Of a stretch of 6,911 bases of DNA, positions 1 to 6,896 are shown one piece after another. Each line of letters starts with the position of its first letter. Position 1 is the stretch's first letter. Source of the stretch: Bdellovibrionales bacterium (GTDB lineage: Bacteria > Bdellovibrionota > UBA1018 > CAIPTA01); the NCBI GenBank assembly GCA_021730855.1, contig JAKFYM010000156.1, positions 1-6,911 on the forward strand, in the 5' to 3' direction. A program made the translations under genes and the position numbers. The notes under the pieces were generated by a model. The model had not been told where the DNA came from. It saw only the letters and a list, made by a program, of their open reading frames with translations, and ran no database searches.

Positions 1-338
1 GCCTGCGCGTGTTCATATATTTTGGGCGGTTCTAGGGGGCGAAGGTTGAGAACGGTGAACTGCAGGGTGGTGCGGCCAATGGCGATGCTATCGCGTTCCT
101 TGAGCGGCACGCCGCCGTCGACCGCCCGCCCATTCAGGCGCAGCTCCACCGACGGATCGAGGTTCTCCAGCATCGCCTGCGCCCCCTGAAAATAGACGCG
201 CAACTGCAGGGGCGAGAGATTGGGGTCGTCGATCACCATATCGCCCGACTCACTGCCAATAGTGAGCTGCGCTCCCGTATGCTGGTAGGTGGAGATCTGG
301 GATTTTTCTACCGTGGATATCACCTTGAATTCGATCAT
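1..338 (-). CDS. FHA-like domain protein, N-terminal part (runs off the window)
   Basis: An open frame starts with ATG at 338 and stays open for 112 codons to the window edge, so the 3' end is missing. A Shine-Dalgarno match (GGAGGA, minus strand 347-342) lies just before the start, which supports this start. The translation begins MIEFKVIST and has the pattern of a forkhead-associated beta sandwich: a TIGSESGDMVI strand (residues 26-36), then DDPNLSPLQLRVYF (37-50), an LRLNG turn (66-70) and LKERDSIAIGRTTLQF (79-94). FHA domains normally bind phosphothreonine peptides in kinase signalling or secretion-regulating proteins. Here the usual GR arginine is Ser29 and the usual His of the S-x-x-H motif is Gln45, while Ser42 and Asn69 are kept, so peptide binding may be altered or lost. 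What follows the domain, and therefore the protein's role, cannot be seen. It is transcribed divergently from metH. The FHA fold assignment is by pattern only. Confidence 0.72.
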   Translation of the reverse strand, partial: MIEFKVISTVEKSQISTYQHTGAQLTIGSESGDMVIDDPNLSPLQLRVYFQGAQAMLENLDPSVELRLNGRAVDGGVPLKERDSIAIGRTTLQFTVLNLRPLEPPKIYEHAQ

Positions 339-370
339 GCTTCCTCCAGTATACGGGGGAAAAAATCGCT

Positions 371-398
371 TTGCACCCCCCTCCCTTTGGTCTAGATT
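371..398 (+). promoter_or_regulatory. Possible metH promoter, immediately before the start codon
   Basis: TTGCAC (371-376) resembles a -35 box (TTGACA) and TAGATT (393-398) matches 4 of 6 bases of a -10 box, with a 16-base spacer. Transcription from it would begin around 405, on the metH start codon at 406, giving a leaderless or near-leaderless mRNA. No clear Shine-Dalgarno sequence lies before 406, which fits. Two weak hexamers can arise by chance. Confidence 0.28.
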
Positions 399-405
399 AA
401 TTCCA

Positions 406-3400
406 ATGAGCCACGACACGCGTAAAGAGCGAACAGCTTTGCTCCGGAAGCGTCTCCGCGAAAAAATCCTCGTTTTAGACGGAGCCACGGGCACCGCCTT
501 GCAAGATGAGCAGCTGACGGCCGCGGATTTTGGCGGCGAGGCCTATGAGGGCTGCAACGAGAATCTCGTGCTCACCCGGCCCGATGTGATCAAGCGCATC
601 CACCAAAAATACCTAAAAGCCGGGGCCGATATCGTCGAGACCAATACTTTCGGCAGCACCCCCCTAGTGTTGGCGGAATACGACCTCGCCCATAAACACT
701 ATGAGATCAACACCAAGGCCTGCCAGCTAGCCCGCGAGGCCTGCGAGGAATTCTCCACCCCCGATTGGCCGCGTTTTGTGGCGGCTTCGATCGGGCCCAC
801 CACCAAGGCCATCTCGGTCACCGGCGGGATCACCTACGACGAGCTCGCCGAGCACTACTACCAGCAGGTGCGTGGGCTCTACGACGGGGGCGCCGATTAT
901 TTCCTAATCGAAACCTGCAACGACACCACCAATATCAAGGCTTGCCTAGCTGGCATTGATCGCCTCCATGCCGAAGTGGAAGATCCGCTGCCGGTGGCGA
1001 TTTCCGGCACGATCGAGCCCATGGGCACCATGCTGGCCGGGCAGGGCGTGGATGCCCTCATCACCTCCCTAGAAAATCGTGATCTCCTCTATGTGGGCCT
1101 CAACTGCGCCACCGGTCCGGCCTTTATGACCGACCACATTCGCACGCTCGCGGAGATGTCGCCTTTTCCCGTGGCTTGCGTCCCGAATGCCGGCCTCCCC
1201 GACGAGAACGGCCAATACTTAGAAACCCCCGAGCTGCTCGGAAACGTGCTCACGCACTTTCTCGAAAAAGGCTGGCTGAATGTGCTCGGTGGCTGCTGCG
1301 GCACCCATGCGGGCCATGTGACTCGCTTGCGGGAGATTGCCGATCAGGCCAAGCCGCGCCAAGCCCACCCGCGCCCCGCCTCGCGCCTCTCGGGAGTGGA
1401 GTATCTGGAAGTCACCGACGAGATGCGCCCCCTACTCGTGGGCGAGCGCACCAATGTGATCGGCTCCAAGAAGTTTCGCGACCTGATCAATGCCGGCAAG
1501 TGGGAAGAGGCCGCCGAAGTGGGCCGCGCCCAGGTGAAAAAAGGCGCGCATATTGTGGACGTTTGCCTCTCCAACCCCGATCGCAACGAGATGGACGATA
1601 TGGAAATCTTCCTGCCCGAGCTTTTGAAAAAAGTGCGGGTGCCGATCATGATCGATTCCACCGACCACCACGTGATCGAAGAGGCGCTGAAAAAAATTCA
1701 AGGCAAGTCGATCCTCAATTCCGTGAACCTTGAAGATGGCGAAGAGCGTTTTGCCCATGTGCTGCCGATGGCGAAAAAATACGGCGCCGCCGTGGTGGTG
1801 GGCTGCATCGACGATGATCCCCAGCAAGGCATGGGCGTCACGCGCGCGCGCAAGCTCGAGATCGCCGCCCGGGAGTACGATTTGCTCACCGGCAAATACG
1901 GCATTCCCCCCGAGGATATTTATTGGGACGCCCTGGTTTTCCCCTGCGGCACGGGCGATGCGCAGTACCGCGGGTCCGCGGTGGAAACAATCGAGGGTGT
2001 GCGCCTCTTGAAGGAGCGTTTTCCGGGCACCAAGACCGTGCTGGGGATCTCGAACGTTTCCTTCGGCCTGCCCTCAGTGGGCCGTGAAGTTTTGAATTGC
2101 GTCTTCCTCTACCATTGCGTGAAGGCCGGCCTGGATCTCGCGATCGTGAACTCGGAGAAGATCCCGCGCTTTGGCTCGCTTAGCCCCGAAGAAATCAAGA
2201 TTTGTGAGGACATCCTCTGGGACCGGGGCGACGATCCCGTGGCCGCGTTCGCCGCGTTTTTCCGCAACCTCAAGCCGCGCGTGAAGGAAGTGAAACAAGA
2301 GCTCGCCCTCGACGAGCGCCTCGCGCAATATATCGTGGAGGGCACCAAAGAAGGTTTGTTTGCCGACCTCGAGCTCAAGCGCCAGGAAATGCGCCCGCTC
2401 GACATCATCAATGGCCCGCTCATGAAGGGCATGGACATGGTGGGCCGCCTCTTCAATAAAAATGAAATGATTGTGGCCGAAGTGCTCCAGAGCGCCGAGG
2501 CGATGAAGGCCGCCGTCTCCTACCTTGAGCCCTTCATGGAAAAGGCCGACACCGCCCTGCGCGGCACCGTGGTGCTCGCCACCGTGAAGGGCGATGTGCA
2601 CGACATTGGCAAAAACCTCGTGGAGATCATCCTCTCCAACAATGGCTTCCGCGTGGTGAACCTCGGCATCAAGATTCCTTCCGAGCAGCTGATCCAGGCC
2701 GTGCGCGAGCACAAGCCCGATATCTTGGGCCTCTCCGGGCTGCTCGTAAAAAGCGCCCAGCAGATGGAGCTTTCCGCGGGCGATCTCCAGCAAGCCGGGA
2801 TCAATATTCCCATCATGGTGGGCGGGGCCGCGCTCTCCCAGAATTTCACCGACAAACGCATCGCCAAGGCCTACGGCAAGGGCCTCGTGATCTACGCCAA
2901 GGATGCCATGGGGGGCCTAGAGCTCGCCAAGCGCGTGGTGGACAAAAACTTGCGCCCGGAGCTGGAGGCCTCCCTGCGCGATCGCCAGGCTACCCTCCAG
3001 GGCGAGGCCGCCGAAGCCAAGGCCACAGCCGGCCCCCGCTCGGAAGTGCGCTCCACCGAAGTGGCCGTGCTTCCCACGCTCCCGCGCGCGCCTGATTTCG
3101 AGCGCCACATCCTGCGTGGCCAGAGCCTCGACCTGATTTGGAAATTCGTGAACTACCACGTGCTTTTCTACCGCCACCTCGGCATGCCGGGCGAAGTGGT
3201 GAAGCTCTGGCAGAAAGACAAAAAGCTGCTTGCGAATCATCCCCATGGCGCCAAGATGCTGGAGTTCGCCGCCATCATCGAGGACCTAAAAGAAGAAGTG
3301 AAACGCCACGAGCTGATGGCGCCCGAAGCGGTCTATCAGTTTTACCAAGCGGGCAGCCAGGGCAATACCCTTTTTGTGTTTGACAAGAAGGCGATCGACG

Positions 3401-3939
3401 CCCACGACACCGCGGTGGAGCGCTTTGATTTCCCCCGCCAGGTAAAAGAAAACGGCCTCTGCATTTCGGACTACGCCCAGCCGCTCGAGCGCATGAAGGA
3501 TTTCGACCAGGTGGCGTTCTTCTGCGTGACCGCCGGAAAAAATGTGCGCGCCCGCTCCGAGGAGTTGAAGCAGCGCGGGGAGTACCTCAAGGCCCACGCC
3601 CTGGCCGCCCTCGCCCTAGAGACGGCCGAGGCTTATGCCGAGCTCCTGCACACCCAGCTGCGCGGCCTCTGGGGCTTTCCCGACGGGCCGGAGATGACGA
3701 TGATGGAGCGCTTCCAGGCGCGCTACCGCGGCTGCCGCTATTCTTTCGGCTATCCCGCCTGCCCCCGCCTCGACGACCAAGCCAAACTCTGGAAGCTACT
3801 GCGCCCCGAAGAAATCGGCGTGCAGCTCACCGAAGGATTCATGATGGACCCGGAAGCCTCGGTGTCGGCAGTGGTGACCCACCACCCAGCGGCGAAGTAT
3901 TTTGGCGTAGGGCAGGATGAGGACGCGCGGGAGACGTGA
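406..3939 (+). CDS. metH: Cobalamin-dependent methionine synthase
   Basis: MetH moves a methyl group from 5-methyltetrahydrofolate to homocysteine through methylcobalamin, giving methionine and tetrahydrofolate in the cytoplasm. The 1177-residue product has all modules in the standard order. The homocysteine-binding barrel (about 15-325) has zinc ligands Cys234 (GLNCATGP) and Cys297-Cys298 (GGCCGT). The pterin-binding barrel (about 340-600) has VGERTNVIGS from 345 and IDST at 416-419. The cap helices (about 635-715) lead into the B12 domain (about 718-850) with D730-V-H-D-I-G, where His732 is the axial cobalt ligand, plus GLSGLL (775-780) and VGGAALS (805-811). The C-terminal AdoMet reactivation domain (about 890-1177) keeps R1111-Y-S-F-G-Y-P-A-C-P. 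It is slightly shorter than the E. coli enzyme (1227 residues). The frame is open upstream to a GTG at 289, but that stretch lies antisense to the FHA gene and has no homology; ATG 406 gives the normal MetH N-terminus. No cobalamin riboswitch fits in the 67-base gap. Confidence 0.97.
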   Translation: MSHDTRKERTALLRKRLREKILVLDGATGTALQDEQLTAADFGGEAYEGCNENLVLTRPDVIKRIHQKYLKAGADIVETNTFGSTPLVLAEYDLAHKHYEINTKACQLAREACEEFSTPDWPRFVAASIGPTTKAISVTGGITYDELAEHYYQQVRGLYDGGADYFLIETCNDTTNIKACLAGIDRLHAEVEDPLPVAISGTIEPMGTMLAGQGVDALITSLENRDLLYVGLNCATGPAFMTDHIRTLAEMSPFPVACVPNAGLPDENGQYLETPELLGNVLTHFLEKGWLNVLGGCCGTHAGHVTRLREIADQAKPRQAHPRPASRLSGVEYLEVTDEMRPLLVGERTNVIGSKKFRDLINAGKWEEAAEVGRAQVKKGAHIVDVCLSNPDRNEMDDMEIFLPELLKKVRVPIMIDSTDHHVIEEALKKIQGKSILNSVNLEDGEERFAHVLPMAKKYGAAVVVGCIDDDPQQGMGVTRARKLEIAAREYDLLTGKYGIPPEDIYWDALVFPCGTGDAQYRGSAVETIEGVRLLKERFPGTKTVLGISNVSFGLPSVGREVLNCVFLYHCVKAGLDLAIVNSEKIPRFGSLSPEEIKICEDILWDRGDDPVAAFAAFFRNLKPRVKEVKQELALDERLAQYIVEGTKEGLFADLELKRQEMRPLDIINGPLMKGMDMVGRLFNKNEMIVAEVLQSAEAMKAAVSYLEPFMEKADTALRGTVVLATVKGDVHDIGKNLVEIILSNNGFRVVNLGIKIPSEQLIQAVREHKPDILGLSGLLVKSAQQMELSAGDLQQAGINIPIMVGGAALSQNFTDKRIAKAYGKGLVIYAKDAMGGLELAKRVVDKNLRPELEASLRDRQATLQGEAAEAKATAGPRSEVRSTEVAVLPTLPRAPDFERHILRGQSLDLIWKFVNYHVLFYRHLGMPGEVVKLWQKDKKLLANHPHGAKMLEFAAIIEDLKEEVKRHELMAPEAVYQFYQAGSQGNTLFVFDKKAIDAHDTAVERFDFPRQVKENGLCISDYAQPLERMKDFDQVAFFCVTAGKNVRARSEELKQRGEYLKAHALAALALETAEAYAELLHTQLRGLWGFPDGPEMTMMERFQARYRGCRYSFGYPACPRLDDQAKLWKLLRPEEIGVQLTEGFMMDPEASVSAVVTHHPAAKYFGVGQDEDARET

Positions 3940-3942
3940 AAA

Positions 3943-3994
3943 CAGAATGCAGAATGCTGTATACGGTATTCTGTATACGGTTTGGAATGCTGTA
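3943..3994. repeat. Degenerate heptanucleotide repeat cluster with hairpin
   Basis: Just after the metH stop the sequence changes from GC-rich coding DNA to an AT-richer run of 7-base units: CAGAATG at 3943 and 3950, then CTGTATA at 3957 and 3971, each of the latter followed by CGGT-type units. CTGTATACGG occurs at 3957-3966 and 3971-3980, and GAATGCTGTA at 3952-3961 and 3985-3994. Part of it folds: 3950-3959 pairs with 3964-3973 (10 pairs, two of them G-U) around a UAUA loop. The hairpin starts 11 bases past the metH stop but has no U-run after it, so it is not a classical intrinsic terminator. It could be a short dispersed repeat, a decayed microsatellite or an mRNA 3' end structure. Confidence 0.6.
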
Positions 3995-4043
3995 GGTAGG
4001 TGGGCTTCGATGCTGCGAGGCGAAACCGATGGGGAGTGATTTT

Positions 4044-4089
4044 CCGCTCCCGAGCCTCCCGAGCGGGAAGCGCCACCTGACGGTGGGCG
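4044..4089 (-). terminator. GC-rich stem-loops downstream of recG (weak terminator candidate)
   Basis: Read on the minus strand, a stem of GGTGGGCG (4082-4089) with CGCCACC (4071-4077) around a four-base loop, with one bulged base, begins 4 bases after the recG stop. A second stem pairs CCGCTC (4044-4049) with GAGCGG (4061-4066). Neither is followed by a U-run on either strand, so Rho-independent termination is doubtful. The second stem contains a perfect tandem CTCCCGAGC (4047-4055 and 4056-4064). The position between convergent genes fits a transcription end region. Confidence 0.25.
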
Positions 4090-4093
4090 AGAC

Positions 4094-6349
4094 CTACCCG
4101 CTCTTGAGCGTCACCGCGGCTTCATCCAGGGTGAGATCGAACCATTTGCGCAGCTCCTGGTGTTCAGGTAGCTCGAGCTTGGGATCGCGGCGGAAAATCT
4201 CTTGGGCCTCCTGGCGGGCCACCTCTAGGAGCTGGGCATCGCGGCTGAGGTCGGCAAGCTGGAAGCTTGGGCTTCCGCTCTGCTTGGTGCCAAAAAAATC
4301 GCCGGGGCCGCGGATCTTTAGGTCGTGCTCGGCGATCTCAAAACCGCTCCTTGTTTTCTCAAGCACCATGAGGCGCACCCAAGGGCTTTCGTCCAGCACG
4401 CCCTCTTCGGCGTTTTCGGACTGTGCGGGTAGAACGCCGGGGGGCGGAGTGTCCGTCACCAGCACGCAATAGCTTTTGTGGGCGCCCCGGCCCACGCGTC
4501 CGCGCAGTTGGTGGAGTTGGGAGAGGCCAAAGCGCTCGGCGTTTTCGACCGCGATCACGGTGGCGTTGGGCACGTCCACGCCCACCTCGATCACGGTGGT
4601 GGAGATCAGCACATCGTATTCATGATCTTTGAAGGCGCGCATGATGCGCGTGCGTTCTTCGGCCGGCATCTGGCCGTGCACCATGCCCAGGCGCAGGCCG
4701 GCGAGGGCCTCGGCCTGGAGGCGCTCGAACTCCATTTCCACACTGCGGATTTTCTCCATGCCTTCTTTATCGGAATTACTCACCAAGGGGTAAACAATAT
4801 AACTTTGCTTCTTGTCGGCGGCCTCTTTGCGGATCAGGTTGTAGAGCTTGTGCCGATCGCCGCCGCGGATCACCTTGGTGGCGATGTCCTGGCGGCCGGG
4901 TGGGAGCTCGTCGATGGTGCTCACGTCGAGCTCGCCAAAGACCGTGAGCGCGAGCGAGCGCGGGATGGGCGTGGCCGTCATCGTGAGGATGTGCGGGAAG
5001 GTGCCAGGGACGGCTTTTTCTTTCAGCGCCACGCGCTGGCGCACGCCGAAGCGGTGCTGCTCGTCCACAATCACTAAAGATAGTTTATGCCAATTCACGG
5101 CCTCTTGGATCAGGGCATGGGTGCCGATCACGAGCGCCGCTTTACCCGAGGCAATGCGCGCCTGCATCTCCTCTTTTTTGGCCTTCGGCAGCGAGCCCGT
5201 GAGCAGGGCCACATCCACTCCGCTCTCGGCAAAGATTTTCTGGGCCGTGAGAAAGTGTTGTTCGGCGAGGATCTCGGTGGGAGCCATGAGCGCCACCTGG
5301 AAGCCATTCTCCACCACCTCGGCGGCGGTGAACAGGGCCACGAGGGTTTTTCCGCTGCCCACGTCTCCCTGCACGATGCGGTTCATGGCCTCGGGCTTTT
5401 GCAGGTCGCCGAGGATTTCGGCAATGGCGCGCTCCTGGGCTTGGGTGAGTTTGTAGGGGATGGCTGAGCGCAGAGTCTGCGCCACCCGCCCCTTGATCCG
5501 GAGCGGGAGTGCGGGCTCGGGCTGGATGCCGGCGCGGTCCATCAGCAGCACGAGCTGGAATTTGAAAAACTCCTCGAAGATCAGCCGGCGCACGGGGGGC
5601 GGGAGAGTGTCCGTGGTGGTGGCCTCGAGCCGGGGCATTTCTTGGGGGAAATGCATTTCGCGCAGGCTTTCGGCCAGGCCCGGGAGGGAATATTTCTCGC
5701 GCAAGGGCGCGGGCAGGAGATCGCGCAGCAGCGGGAGGCCCGTTTCGAGGCAGGAGAAGAGGGTCTCGCGGATGAATTTTTGGCTGAGTTTTTCCGAGCG
5801 GGAATAGATCGGCACCACGCGGCCCCAGTGCAGGGACACGGGGGAGGTCATGGTGTTGGTGTCGGGCTTGGCTTGGAGGACTTCCACATCGGGATGCACG
5901 ATCTGCGGCGCGCCCCGGTATTTTTTCAGCGCGCCCTGGAAGATCGCCCATTGGCCGGGCACCAGCTTCTCCTTCATGCCCTTGAACACATGGAACCAGG
6001 TGCAGACGAGCAGATCGCCCTTCTCGCCCATCACCATCAGTTCAAATAAGCTTTGTTTGCGGCCCCGCAGCGGAATCTCGCGGGAGCGCTCGATGCGCGC
6101 CAGCACGGTCACCTGGATGCCCTCAGGTAGGGTGGCTAGATCCTGGGGTTGGCAGAGGCGGCGGCGATCTTCATAGCGGCGCGGGAAGTAGTAAAGGGCG
6201 TCCTGGAGGGTGACGATGCCCTTGCGGGCGAAGGCGCCGGCGCGGGCTGGTCCCACGCCCTTCGTGTACTGCAAAGGGGTGGAGAGCGTGAGCGCGCGCG
6301 AACCCTTAGACGTAGGCAACCTCGCGCACTTCGTAGGTGGAGCTGCCAC
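4094..6349 (-). CDS. recG: ATP-dependent DNA helicase RecG
   Basis: RecG is a monomeric superfamily 2 helicase that regresses stalled forks and migrates Holliday and R-loop junctions. The 751-residue product has the family layout: an N-terminal helical part with TPLQYTKGVGP (24-34) and FPRRYEDR (55-62), an OB-fold wedge (about 75-160), and two helicase lobes. Visible motifs are Walker A GDVGSGKT (328-335), APTEILAEQH (356-365), DEQHRFG (429-435), TATPIPR (458-464), STTVIEVGVDVPNAT (583-597) and QLRGRVGR (614-621). The TRG region SGFEIAEHDLKIRGPGDFFG (668-687) is present. About 20-25 extra residues rich in Pro, Glu and Asp lie near 632-655, between motif VI and the TRG region, compared with E. 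coli RecG (693 residues). The start is uncertain: no ATG exists at this end. GTG 6349 is the first possible start; TTG 6319 is an alternative. Both lie inside the 3' end of greA, so translation is probably coupled to greA in a greA-recG operon. Confidence 0.96.
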   Translation of the reverse strand: MAAPPTKCARLPTSKGSRALTLSTPLQYTKGVGPARAGAFARKGIVTLQDALYYFPRRYEDRRRLCQPQDLATLPEGIQVTVLARIERSREIPLRGRKQSLFELMVMGEKGDLLVCTWFHVFKGMKEKLVPGQWAIFQGALKKYRGAPQIVHPDVEVLQAKPDTNTMTSPVSLHWGRVVPIYSRSEKLSQKFIRETLFSCLETGLPLLRDLLPAPLREKYSLPGLAESLREMHFPQEMPRLEATTTDTLPPPVRRLIFEEFFKFQLVLLMDRAGIQPEPALPLRIKGRVAQTLRSAIPYKLTQAQERAIAEILGDLQKPEAMNRIVQGDVGSGKTLVALFTAAEVVENGFQVALMAPTEILAEQHFLTAQKIFAESGVDVALLTGSLPKAKKEEMQARIASGKAALVIGTHALIQEAVNWHKLSLVIVDEQHRFGVRQRVALKEKAVPGTFPHILTMTATPIPRSLALTVFGELDVSTIDELPPGRQDIATKVIRGGDRHKLYNLIRKEAADKKQSYIVYPLVSNSDKEGMEKIRSVEMEFERLQAEALAGLRLGMVHGQMPAEERTRIMRAFKDHEYDVLISTTVIEVGVDVPNATVIAVENAERFGLSQLHQLRGRVGRGAHKSYCVLVTDTPPPGVLPAQSENAEEGVLDESPWVRLMVLEKTRSGFEIAEHDLKIRGPGDFFGTKQSGSPSFQLADLSRDAQLLEVARQEAQEIFRRDPKLELPEHQELRKWFDLTLDEAAVTLKSG

Positions 6350-6788
6350 GGGGAGTGGGCACTAGGACTTCATCGCCAGGTTTTTTCCCGATCAACGCGC
6401 GGGCCAGGGGCGAAGCGATGCTGATTTTATTTTTCGAAATGTCGGCCTCATCAATGCCCACGATTTTATAGGTCACGGGCTGGCCGCTATTCATGTCTTC
6501 TAGCTGCACGGTGGCACCAAACACAATATGTGGATAGTTGAGGGTGGTGGGATCAATCACCTGCGCTCCGCTCACCACGGCATTGATGTGCTGGATGCGG
6601 CCCTCCACGAAAGACTGGCGCTCCTTGGCGGCTGCGTATTCCGCATTCTCTTTGAGATCGCCATGGGCGCGCGCCACTTCAATGGCGGTGATCACCGAGG
6701 GACGCTCCACGCTGAGCAATCGTTTTAATTCTTCCTCGAGCATGCGCTTGCCTTCGAGAGTGACGGGGAAAATTTTTGAGTCCTGCAT
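6306..6788 (-). CDS. greA: Transcription elongation factor GreA
   Basis: GreA enters the secondary channel of backtracked RNA polymerase and stimulates cleavage of the extruded RNA 3' end, so that elongation resumes. The 160-residue product has the usual length. The N-terminal coiled coil (about 12-77) carries the tip motif GDLKENAEY, with Asp44 and Glu47 corresponding to the catalytic-site acidic pair of E. coli GreA (D41, E44). The C-terminal FKBP-like domain (about 83-160) contains YKIVGIDEADI and SPLARALIGKKPGDEV. The start at ATG 6788 gives the normal N-terminus (MQDSKIFPVTLEG). No good Shine-Dalgarno lies just before it; the nearest purine run, GGAAG, is about 20 bases away. The 3' end overlaps recG by 44 bases if recG starts at 6349. 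It is the first gene of the probable greA-recG operon and is divergent from the gene starting at 6897. Confidence 0.97.
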   Translation of the reverse strand: MQDSKIFPVTLEGKRMLEEELKRLLSVERPSVITAIEVARAHGDLKENAEYAAAKERQSFVEGRIQHINAVVSGAQVIDPTTLNYPHIVFGATVQLEDMNSGQPVTYKIVGIDEADISKNKISIASPLARALIGKKPGDEVLVPTPRGSSTYEVREVAYV

Positions 6789-6799
6789 AGTGAAAATTA

Positions 6800-6828
6800 G
6801 TAGTACTTCCGAGGGCTTTCCCCGTCAA
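6800..6828 (-). promoter_or_regulatory. Possible greA-recG promoter
   Basis: On the minus strand TTGACG (6828-6823, 5 of 6 to the -35 consensus) is followed after 17 bases by TACTAC (6805-6800, 3 of 6 to the -10 consensus), within TACTACTAAT. A start about 7 bases downstream would fall near 6793, leaving only about 5 bases before the greA ATG. The -35 match and spacing are good; the -10 match is weak. Confidence 0.38.
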
Positions 6829-6853
6829 GTTCTCCTTGCAAAGGGCTCTAGTT

Positions 6854-6859
6854 TATAAG
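6854..6859 (+). promoter_or_regulatory. Possible -10 box for the downstream plus-strand gene
   Basis: TATAAG (6854-6859) matches 5 of 6 bases of a -10 box and lies in an AT-rich part of the divergent gap, about 38 bases before the ATG at 6897. That would leave room for a roughly 30-base leader carrying the Shine-Dalgarno. No good -35 box stands 16-18 bases upstream; TTGCAA at 6836-6841 is too close (12-base spacer). Confidence 0.25.
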
Positions 6860-6896
6860 ACCTTTTTAGCTGAGTTTGATTTTACGGAGTACAAAA

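Noticed and set aside
289..405. N-terminal extension of MetH from GTG 289 or ATG 337
   Set aside because: The stretch is antisense to the FHA gene and its SD, has no MetH-like sequence, and ATG 406 gives the normal family N-terminus.
339..405. Cobalamin or SAM riboswitch before metH
   Set aside because: Only 67 bases separate the two start codons, too short for either riboswitch class, and no matching conserved stems were seen.
2074..2793. Long open frame of 239 codons on the minus strand inside metH
   Set aside because: Antisense shadow of a GC-rich conserved gene; its His/Glu/Leu-rich translation resembles no family and the plus frame encodes clear MetH motifs.
3950..3973. Intrinsic terminator of metH
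   Set aside because: The hairpin is real on paper but AT-rich, with no U-run after it, so it is listed under the repeat cluster and not as a terminator.
3750..4076. Minus-strand open frame spanning the metH 3' end and the convergent gap
   Set aside because: It is mostly antisense to the conserved MetH activation domain, shows no recognisable family, and runs through the repeat cluster.
5142..5951. Open frame of 269 codons on the minus strand within recG
   Set aside because: An alternative frame of recG with a Pro/Arg/Gly-rich composition typical of shifted GC-rich codons; the recG frame carries all helicase motifs.
6836..6859. Complete sigma-70 promoter TTGCAA/TATAAG for the gene at 6897
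   Set aside because: The spacer is only 12 bases, too short for a normal promoter; only the -10-like box is kept, at low confidence.
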